Assembly (NCBI GenBank): GCA_035545255.1
Contig: DASZYR010000069.1
Coordinates: 1 to 10,834 of the forward strand
DNA from: Dokdonella_A sp035545255
GTDB taxonomy: Bacteria > Pseudomonadota > Gammaproteobacteria > Xanthomonadales > Rhodanobacteraceae
Direction: 5' to 3'
Length of the DNA stretch: 10,834 nt
In this document: positions 6,390-10,834 of the stretch, piece by piece
Numbering within the stretch: position 1 is the first letter of the stretch
Layout of the letters: every line of letters begins with the position of its first letter
The notes under the pieces: generated by a model
Told to the model about the DNA's origin: nothing
The model's database searches: none
What the model saw: the letters and a program-made list of their open reading frames with translations, nothing else
Program-made: the position numbers and the translations under genes

Positions 6390-7568
6390 TCAGAGTCTTC
6401 GCGAGAGATCGAATGCGGCGAGGCCCGACGGCACGTCGGTGACGCCGCGCGCGAATGCGATCGCCTGGAAGCGCTCGCCCATCTCGCCGGGCAGCGTCAG
6501 CCGCTTCGCTTCGCCGACGACGCGCATGCGCGCCGCTTCGTCGAGCGATGCGGTCTCCTCGAGCAGCGCGGGCAATCCGCTCGACAGCAGAAACTGTCCT
6601 TGGGGCGCGTAGCCGACGAGCTCGAAGCCGGCGTTGACGCCGGCTTCGGCGACCGCCGTGAAATCGACGAACGCGGTGATGTCCTCGAGACCGGGCCAAT
6701 GCAGCGGATCGGCGTGCGCCCGGTGCCGGAAATGGCAGACGAGCGTGCCGTCGCTGCGCTCGGGCAGGTAATACTCGCTGCGCGGATAGCCGTAATCGAC
6801 GAGCAGCACGACGCCCCGATCGAGCGCGCCGATCACGGCCGCGAGCCAGTAGGGCAGCTGCGGCAGGATCTCCGAGCGGTAGCCGTCGGGAATCGCGGCG
6901 CCGAGATAGCGCTCGACGTGGCGCACGGCCGCGCCGACGAGCGCGTCGGCCGGACGATCCTCGCGCGCGAGCGCGCCGTCGCGGACGACGACGCATTCCT
7001 CGTGGACCTCGCTGCCGTGCATCGCGAAGCGCGTCGTCGGCAGCGCGTCGATGACCTCGTTCGCGAACAGGACGCCGTTCCACGGTGCCTCGGGCGGACG
7101 CTCGATCCATTCGACGCGCGCGGCGAGATCGTCCGGCAACGACGCCGCGATGTGCTCGCGCTGGCGCTCGCGAAGATCGGCCGAAGGTTCGAGCAGGCGA
7201 TAATGGCGCGGCAACGCGTTTCGTTTCGAGAGCTCGCGCAACGCGTCCGCCGCGAAGCGTCCGCTGCCGCCGCCGAGCTCGACGAAATCGGCGTCGGGCC
7301 CAAGCTCAGCGAGCGCCGGCGCGAGCGTGCCGGCGACGGCGCGAGCGAAGAGATCGCCGAGCTCGGGCGCCGTCACGAAATCGCCGGCCGGACCGAACTT
7401 CGTCTTGCCGGCGCTGTAGTAGCCCTGCCCCGGCGCGTAGAGGCAAAGCTCCATGTAGCGCGAGAACGGCATCGGCCCGCGCGCGGCGATCTCGTTGCGG
7501 ATCAGCGCGACGAGCGCGTTCGAATGCGCTTCCTCGTCGGCATCGGGCACCGGCCAGTCGTTCTTCAA
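6390..7568 (-). CDS. SAM-dependent methyltransferase, MidA/NDUFAF7 family
   Basis: This is a 392-residue protein when begun at TTG 7568. The family is the bacterial counterpart of mitochondrial NDUFAF7/MidA, which methylates an arginine of complex I subunit NDUFS2; the bacterial target is not established. Motifs are in order: PMPFSRYMELCLYAPGQGYY (32-51), AGDFVTAPELGDLF (61-74) and the SAM-binding FVELGGGSGRFA (95-106). Further on come RLLEPSADLRERQ, LFANEVIDALP, LLVDYGYPRSEYY and CHFRHRAHADPL. The TTG start is chosen because AGGAG (7574-7578) lies five bases upstream and the homologous region begins shortly after it. An ATG 65 codons earlier (7763) would run through the divergent promoter region and into the pteridine reductase gene and adds no recognisable sequence. 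The gene leads the two-gene unit with the YdcF-like gene and diverges from the pteridine reductase. Confidence 0.9.
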   Translation of the reverse strand: MKNDWPVPDADEEAHSNALVALIRNEIAARGPMPFSRYMELCLYAPGQGYYSAGKTKFGPAGDFVTAPELGDLFARAVAGTLAPALAELGPDADFVELGGGSGRFAADALRELSKRNALPRHYRLLEPSADLRERQREHIAASLPDDLAARVEWIERPPEAPWNGVLFANEVIDALPTTRFAMHGSEVHEECVVVRDGALAREDRPADALVGAAVRHVERYLGAAIPDGYRSEILPQLPYWLAAVIGALDRGVVLLVDYGYPRSEYYLPERSDGTLVCHFRHRAHADPLHWPGLEDITAFVDFTAVAEAGVNAGFELVGYAPQGQFLLSSGLPALLEETASLDEAARMRVVGEAKRLTLPGEMGERFQAIAFARGVTDVPSGLAAFDLSRRL

Positions 7569-7573
7569 CGAAG

Positions 7574-7578
7574 CTCCT
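7574..7578 (-). promoter_or_regulatory. Ribosome binding site deciding a TTG start (MidA-like gene)
   Basis: On the reverse strand AGGAG is followed by CTTCG and then TTG (7568-7566). This is the best Shine-Dalgarno match among the minus-strand starts I checked in the window. It supports the rare TTG start over the distant in-frame ATG. Confidence 0.65.
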
Positions 7579-7674
7579 ACGCGCGTTCTGCGACAATCGC
7601 CGCGCGGCGCCGTCCTGCGGACATCGGCCCGTGGCAATCGGCACGATCCGGCCGCTCCGGATCGCGTGGGCCGC

Positions 7675-7702
7675 AGCATAACGGCCGGAACGGAGAACTC
7701 AA
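7675..7702 (-). promoter_or_regulatory. Possible promoter for the methyltransferase / YdcF-like unit
   Basis: On the minus strand TTGAGT (7702-7697) and TATGCT (7680-7675) are separated by 16 bases. Each matches four of six consensus positions for a sigma-70 promoter. The predicted start is near 7668, leaving a leader of about 100 bases. The -35 box touches the ATG of the divergent pteridine reductase, so the two genes would compete for this stretch. Confidence 0.35.
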
Positions 7703-8454
7703 TGTCGAGCAACGGCGGGAACGACCGTCCCGTCGCGCTGGTGACCGGCGCGGCGCGGCGCATTGGCGCTTCGATCGCACGGACGCTGCATGCGGCCGGC
7801 TACGATCTCGCGCTGCATCGCCACCGCTCGCGCGACGAGCTCGACGCGCTGGTCGAGACCTTCGAACGCGCGCGGCCGCGCAGCACGCTCGCGCTCGAAG
7901 CCGATCTCGCCGACGTCGACGCGCTCGCGCCGATGGTCGCCGCGACGCACGAGCGCTTCGGCCGTCTCGATGCGCTCGTCAACAACGCGGCGACGTTCGC
8001 GCCGACTCCGCTCGGCGTGGCCACGCGGCAAGCGTGGGATGCGCTTTTTTCCGTCAACGCGCAGGCGCCGTTCTTCCTCGCGCAGGCGGCGGCGCCGCAT
8101 CTCGCGGCGCGTTCCGGCGCGATCGTCAATCTTCTGGACGTCTACGCCGAAACGCCGCTGCCCGATCACGCGATCTACTGCATGAGCAAGGCCGCGCTCG
8201 CGATGATGACCAGGGCGCTCGCGCAGGACCTCGCGCCGCGCGTGCGCGTCAACGGCATCGCGCCGGGCGCGATCCTCTGGCCCGACGGCGGCAAGAGCGA
8301 AGAAGAGCAGCGCCGGCTGATCGAGCGCACGCCGCTCCGACGCACGGGAACGCCCGAAGACATCGGCTCGGCCGTGCTCTGGCTGCTGCAAGGCGCGCCG
8401 TTCGTGACCGGCGAGATCATCCGCGTCGACGGCGGCCGGCATCTTTCCGGGTGA
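7702..8454 (+). CDS. Pteridine reductase (FolM/PTR1-type short-chain dehydrogenase)
   Basis: This 250-residue SDR should reduce a dihydropterin (dihydromonapterin or dihydrofolate-like) with NADPH in the cytoplasm. The glycine-rich loop is VTGAARRIGASIA (14-26), with the Arg-Arg pair usual in FolM and PTR1. HRHRS (39-43) is the NADPH-phosphate region. LVNNAATF (92-99) follows. The catalytic Ser of ordinary SDRs is replaced by Asp146 in NLLDVYAETPL, and Tyr159...Lys163 lie in YCMSKAAL. The Asp in place of Ser, together with YxxxK, is the mark of PTR1/FolM proteins. The end is TGEIIRVDGGRHL, as is usual for the family. CGGAG lies six bases before the ATG. folB and folK lie about 1-2 kb away on the other strand, which fits a pterin role. 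It diverges from the MidA-like gene and converges on the hemerythrin-like gene. Confidence 0.9.
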   Translation: MSSNGGNDRPVALVTGAARRIGASIARTLHAAGYDLALHRHRSRDELDALVETFERARPRSTLALEADLADVDALAPMVAATHERFGRLDALVNNAATFAPTPLGVATRQAWDALFSVNAQAPFFLAQAAAPHLAARSGAIVNLLDVYAETPLPDHAIYCMSKAALAMMTRALAQDLAPRVRVNGIAPGAILWPDGGKSEEEQRRLIERTPLRRTGTPEDIGSAVLWLLQGAPFVTGEIIRVDGGRHLSG

Positions 8455-8531
8455 GCCTCGCTCGGCGCTTGCCTTCCAAGGGAGCGGCGTCGGGCGGTCC
8501 TTGCGCTCCTCGCATCGCGAGATCGCCGCGA

Positions 8532-9086
8532 TCAAGGCGACGATGCGCTTTCGATGTAGCGGTATTGCCCAGGCGGCATGTAGAGCGGCAGCAGCGTCGA
8601 TTCCTCCTGCCGGACTGCCTGGCTGAAGAGCTGCGCGACGCGCACGACGTCGTGCACGAAGCGCCGGCGACGGTAACTGTCCCAGGGCGCATCGAGATAG
8701 TCGGTCAGCACCGCCTCGATCAGGAGGGCCGCGCGTTCGATCTCGCGATGCGTCGACTTGAACTGGATCGTCGCCATGCGATCGTTCTCGAGCGCCCAGC
8801 GCAGGTACGGATAGAGCTGCACGCTCTTGATCAGCCCCGTGCGGCGGAACGCGTCGGCAAAGCGGCGCAGGCAGACGATCTCGGCGTCCTCGTCCTTCGC
8901 GCGGCACGCGTCGAGCAGCGCCCGCATCTGCTGGCGGATGACTTCGTGGCCTTCCAGCACTTCTGCCGTCAGGCGCGGCCGGAAGCGGACCGCCCCGGCC
9001 AGGGCGGCATCGTGCATATCCGGATCAGCCGACGCCTGCGACCGTGTCTGGGGGCGGCCGAAGGTCGCCGCCAGAAAATTGAACAT
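8532..9086 (-). CDS. Orphan helical protein, weakly hemerythrin (HHE)-like
   Basis: This is a 184-residue protein predicted to be almost all helical, with no signal peptide or membrane segment. The layout resembles a four-helix HHE bundle: EVLEGHEVIRQQM (42-54, His47), LIKSVQLYPYL (85-95), STHREIERA (111-119, His113) and AVRQEESTLLPLY (157-169, Glu161/162). The second and fourth helices, where hemerythrins carry HxxxE, lack the histidines (Thr83 and Ala157 occupy those places). Diiron binding is therefore doubtful. I cannot name a function; a sensor, a partner-binding protein or a diverged oxygen/NO-related protein are all possible. ATG 9086 (MFNFLAATFGR) is chosen; a TTG at 9104 has its purine run too close. 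It lies downstream of folK on the same strand, with an operator-like array between them. Confidence 0.6.
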   Translation of the reverse strand: MFNFLAATFGRPQTRSQASADPDMHDAALAGAVRFRPRLTAEVLEGHEVIRQQMRALLDACRAKDEDAEIVCLRRFADAFRRTGLIKSVQLYPYLRWALENDRMATIQFKSTHREIERAALLIEAVLTDYLDAPWDSYRRRRFVHDVVRVAQLFSQAVRQEESTLLPLYMPPGQYRYIESASSP

Positions 9087-9130
9087 GGGCTGCGCACCCG
9101 GCAATCACCCCCGTCGGAGGCCCCGTCCCG

Positions 9131-9168
9131 CAGTTTCCCTCAAAACTGTGAACTAATCGACAGTTTTG
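9131..9168. promoter_or_regulatory. Operator-like array of three CAGTTT half-sites
   Basis: CAAAACTGT (9141-9149) and ACAGTTTTG (9160-9168) form a perfect 9-bp inverted repeat with a 10-base spacer. A third half-site, CAGTTT (9131-9136), makes a second dyad with AAACTG (9143-9148) at a 6-base spacing. The stretch is AT-rich for this genome and lies 45-82 bases before the hemerythrin-like ATG and just after the folK stop. It has no T-run after it on the minus strand, so an operator or promoter is favoured over a terminator. The binding protein is unknown. Confidence 0.5.
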
Positions 9169-9181
9169 TGCCGGCTTGGAG

Positions 9182-9691
9182 TCAATGTGGCCTGCCGGCA
9201 TGTCCGGACAGGTCCAGCGGAACTCGCTCCAGCTCCGGCAGCGGTTCCAGCTGGCGCCGAAGCTCCTCTACGGTCCGGCCCTCGGGCGGAATACGCGCGT
9301 CCGCCGCGATATCGCAGAGCGGCACGAGGACAAACGCCTCGTAAAGCTCCGGCCGCGGAATCCTGAGATGGCCGGGACCTTCCATCACCGTCTCGCCGAA
9401 CAGCACGATGTCGACGTCGAGCGTTCGGCTCGAATAGCGAGGTCCGTCGCGCCGGCGGCCGTGTCGCCGTTCGAGCCCGTGCAACCATGCGTCGAGCGCC
9501 GGAGCATCCAGATCGCTGTCGAGGCCGACCGCGAGATTGAGGAAATCGGGCCCGTCGAATCCGACCGCGGCGGATCGGTAGACCGGCGATACGCGAAGCT
9601 CGCCGAAGCGCTCGCGAAGCTCGGCGACGGCGGCGGCGAGATGACGTTCCGGATCGATGTTCGAGCCGAGGCTGAGGCAGGCGCGGGTCAC
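9182..9691 (-). CDS. folK: 6-hydroxymethyl-7,8-dihydropterin pyrophosphokinase (HPPK)
   Basis: This 169-residue cytoplasmic enzyme transfers pyrophosphate from ATP to 6-hydroxymethyl-7,8-dihydropterin, the step before dihydropteroate synthase in folate synthesis. It opens with ACLSLGSNIDPERHL (4-18), the conserved GSN pterin/ATP site. VSPVYRSAAVGFDGPDFLNLA (34-54) follows. The key metal-binding motif is SRTLDVDIVLFG (88-99), with Asp92 and Asp94; IPRPELYEAFVLVPL (111-125) closes the core. E. coli FolK is 159 residues. The start is GTG 9691, with AGAGG just upstream. The stop of folB lies ten bases before it, so the two genes are surely co-transcribed. FolB makes the substrate that FolK uses. 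Confidence 0.93.
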   Translation of the reverse strand: MTRACLSLGSNIDPERHLAAAVAELRERFGELRVSPVYRSAAVGFDGPDFLNLAVGLDSDLDAPALDAWLHGLERRHGRRRDGPRYSSRTLDVDIVLFGETVMEGPGHLRIPRPELYEAFVLVPLCDIAADARIPPEGRTVEELRRQLEPLPELERVPLDLSGHAGRPH

Positions 9692-9701
9692 GGCCCTCTG
9701 C

Positions 9702-10055
9702 TCATCGGCTGCCGCGCTCGATGACGACGCCGACAGCGCGCGCGCCGCGCACCGCGCCCGGCTTCGACAAACGCAGCCGCAGCCACGAGACGCCGAACTC
9801 CTCGCGGATCAGCGCCGCGCAGCGCTCGGCCAGCGTCTCGACGAGCTGGAAGCTCGACGCTTCGACGAACCCGATCAGGCGCTTGGAGACAGCCTTGTAG
9901 TCGAGCGTATCGCCGATCGCATCGCTCGCCGCGGGCCTCGTGTTGTCGAACGCCATCTCGACGTCGAGCGCGATCGTCTGGCGCGTGCGGCGCTCCCAGT
10001 CGTAGATGCCGATGACGGTGTCGATGCGGAGGTCTTCGATGAAGACGAGGTCCAT
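9702..10055 (-). CDS. folB: Dihydroneopterin aldolase
   Basis: This 117-residue protein is close to E. coli FolB. It converts 7,8-dihydroneopterin to 6-hydroxymethyl-7,8-dihydropterin and glycolaldehyde, and family members can also epimerise it to dihydromonapterin. It acts as an octamer in the cytoplasm. Visible landmarks: MDLVFIEDL, IGIYDWE (Glu21), DYKAV (52-56), LVETLAER with Glu73 as the pterin-anchoring residue, and RLSKPGAV with catalytic Lys98. The ATG at 10055 has no Shine-Dalgarno sequence. Instead the message carries a C-rich run, the complement of the GGGATT heptamers, from five bases upstream. folK follows ten bases after the stop; tsaD lies upstream on the same strand across a palindromic repeat. 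Confidence 0.96.
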   Translation of the reverse strand: MDLVFIEDLRIDTVIGIYDWERRTRQTIALDVEMAFDNTRPAASDAIGDTLDYKAVSKRLIGFVEASSFQLVETLAERCAALIREEFGVSWLRLRLSKPGAVRGARAVGVVIERGSR

Positions 10056-10060
10056 GGCGT

Positions 10061-10084
10061 GGGATTAGGGATTAGGGATTGGGG
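10061..10084 (+). repeat. GGGATT heptamers forming a G-quadruplex motif beside folB
   Basis: GGGATTA occurs twice (10061-10067, 10068-10074), followed by GGGATTG (10075-10081) and GGG. This gives four runs of at least three G with loops of 4, 4 and 3 bases, which meets the usual G-quadruplex pattern. The G-rich strand is the template for folB; the message carries the C-rich complement immediately before the start codon. The repeat is seen directly; folding is a prediction. Confidence 0.7.
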
Positions 10085-10100
10085 ACAAGCCTACAAGATC

Positions 10101-10178
10101 GTCATCCCGGCGAAGGCCGGGATCCATTTTCGCTTTTGCGGCAAGATCAAAATGGGTCCCGGCTTTCGCAGGGGCGAC
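10101..10178. repeat. Palindromic intergenic repeat, copy 2 (REP-like)
   Basis: Arms of 30 bases at 10101-10130 and 10149-10178 match in inverted orientation at 25 of 30 positions, around an 18-base spacer. The core ATCCCGGCGAAGGCCGGGAT (10104-10123) matches the copy at 4148-4224. It fills the gap between the tsaD stop and the folB start. Transcribed, it would fold into a long stem that could slow, end or protect the tsaD message before folB. Confidence 0.82.
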
Positions 10179-10186
10179 AGCGTGCT

Positions 10187-10834
10187 TCACGCGACCGGCG
10201 GCAGCGACGCGAGATCCCAGCGCGGCCGCACCGCAATGGCCGGCGTCTCGGCCTGCCCCGCCCGCAACCGCAGCGCGCCGGCGAGCGCGATCATCGCCCC
10301 GTTGTCCGTGCAGAACTCCGGGCGCGGGAAATACGTCCGAAAGCCTTCCTTCGCTCCGGCCTCGGCGAGCGCAGCGCGCAGTCGGCGGTTCGCACCGACG
10401 CCACCGGCGACGACGAGCGAGCGCGCACCGGTTGCGGCGAGCGCGCGGCGGCATTTGATCGCGAGCGTCTCGACGATCGCGTCCTCGAACGCGCGCGCGA
10501 CGTCGGCCTTGGTCGCATCGCTCTGGTCGCTGGCGCGCCAAGCCAGCAGCACCTGGGTCTTCAGGCCGGAGAAGCTGAAATCGAGTCCGGGACGGTCGGT
10601 CATCGGCCTCGCGAAGCGGAAGACGCCTGACCTGCCCTGTTCGGCGAGCTTCGCGAGCGCCGGGCCGCCGGGATACGGCAGGTCCATCAGCTTCGCGGTC
10701 TTGTCGAACGCCTCGCCGGCGGCATCGTCGAGCGTATCGCCGAGCAGACGGTAGCGGCCGATCGCCTCGACCTCGATCAGCATCGAATGGCCGCCCGAGA
10801 CGAGCAGCGCGACGAACGGCGGCTCCGGCGGATC
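10187..10834 (-). CDS. tsaD: tRNA N6-adenosine threonylcarbamoyltransferase, C-terminal part (partial)
   Basis: The reverse strand is open from the right edge to the stop at 10187, giving 215 codons. The first window residues, PPFVALLVSGGHS, match an internal part of TsaD (YgjD/Gcp). About 120 residues, including the metal-binding HxxxH, should lie beyond the edge. Further landmarks are LGDTLDDAAGEAFDKTAK, YPGGPALAKL, FSFSGLKT, VVAGGVGANRRLR and FCTDNGAMIALAG, with the conserved Asp of the active site. TsaD works with TsaB, TsaC and TsaE to make t6A37 in ANN-decoding tRNAs and is usually essential. It is probably the promoter-proximal gene for folB and folK, although the repeat between them may partly uncouple them. 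The internal ATG at 10783 is not the start. Confidence 0.95.
   Translation of the reverse strand, partial: DPPEPPFVALLVSGGHSMLIEVEAIGRYRLLGDTLDDAAGEAFDKTAKLMDLPYPGGPALAKLAEQGRSGVFRFARPMTDRPGLDFSFSGLKTQVLLAWRASDQSDATKADVARAFEDAIVETLAIKCRRALAATGARSLVVAGGVGANRRLRAALAEAGAKEGFRTYFPRPEFCTDNGAMIALAGALRLRAGQAETPAIAVRPRWDLASLPPVA

Noticed and set aside
7569..7763. N-terminal extension of the MidA-like protein from ATG 7763
   Set aside because: It would overlap the start of the divergent reductase, is Arg-rich without homology, and a strong AGGAG-TTG start exists at 7568.
8509..8532. Small hairpin ATCGCG/CGCGAT between the convergent reductase and hemerythrin-like genes
   Set aside because: It is a 6-bp stem without a T-run in a CpG-rich background, as expected by chance; not enough for a terminator call.
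5802..9344. Very long plus-strand reading frame (about 1180 codons)
   Set aside because: It runs antisense or out of frame to four well-supported genes, is Arg-rich with no family motif, and is explained by the scarcity of AT-rich stop codons in GC-rich DNA. Only the real genes on either strand show recognisable domains.
10085..10186. Coding sequence across the second palindromic repeat (frames with VIPAKAGIHF)
   Set aside because: This is the usual translation artefact of this repeat type; no start signal or family match.
1..10834. Search for tRNA/rRNA genes, CRISPR arrays, insertion sequences, att sites, toxin-antitoxin or phage genes
   Set aside because: I saw no spaced direct repeats of CRISPR type, no transposase or integrase motifs, no terminal inverted repeats with target duplications, and no tRNA-like cloverleaf by eye.

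Overview
The window reads as chromosomal housekeeping DNA from a GC-rich Gammaproteobacterium. The Xanthomonadales/Lysobacterales or a nearby group is my best guess. This rests on the high GC content and CpG-rich codon use, a large TonB-dependent receptor with the 'VTGSRI' style of N-terminus, E. coli-like Cca, FolB and TsaD proteins, and a set of neighbours (tsaD, folB, folK, pteridine reductase, MidA-type methyltransferase, cca, NDUFA9-like protein, Slt) that I recall, without being able to check, as typical of that group. The taxon is inference, not proof.

Layout, left to right. (1) 1-761, minus: N-terminal third or so of a TonB-dependent outer-membrane receptor, running off the left edge. 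(2) 762-1009: divergent intergenic region with an AT-rich island and a 10-bp GC palindrome. (3) 1010-5563, plus: soluble lytic transglycosylase (slt), an NDUFA9-like NAD(P)-binding protein and the CCA-adding enzyme (cca). A hairpin and a palindromic repeat separate them. (4) 5564-5614: convergent junction with a heptamer-built inverted repeat that looks like a two-way terminator and also encodes the tail of Cca. (5) 5615-7568, minus: a two-gene unit of a MidA/NDUFAF7-type methyltransferase and a YdcF/ElyC-type membrane protein. (6) 7702-8454, plus: a FolM/PTR1-type pteridine reductase, divergent from the methyltransferase. (7) 8532-10834, minus: tsaD (5' end off the right edge), a palindromic repeat plus GGGATT heptamers, folB, folK, then an orphan helical protein resembling hemerythrin, preceded by an operator-like set of CAGTTT half-sites.

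Functional themes: FolB, FolK and the FolM-like reductase act in pterin/folate metabolism. Cca and TsaD both serve tRNA maturation. Slt and the YdcF-like protein act at the cell envelope. The NDUFA9-like and MidA-like proteins are both relatives of respiratory complex I accessory factors.

I found no mobile element, CRISPR array, toxin system, phage gene or RNA gene, and no convincing new multi-gene system. What deserves a second look is mostly non-coding or in atypical proteins: the CAGTTT array, the heptamer repeats (one a G-quadruplex motif beside the folB start), the repeat-derived Cca tail, and the ligand-poor hemerythrin-like protein. No gene-free stretch exceeds 300 bases; the longest are 762-1009 and 4075-4288.
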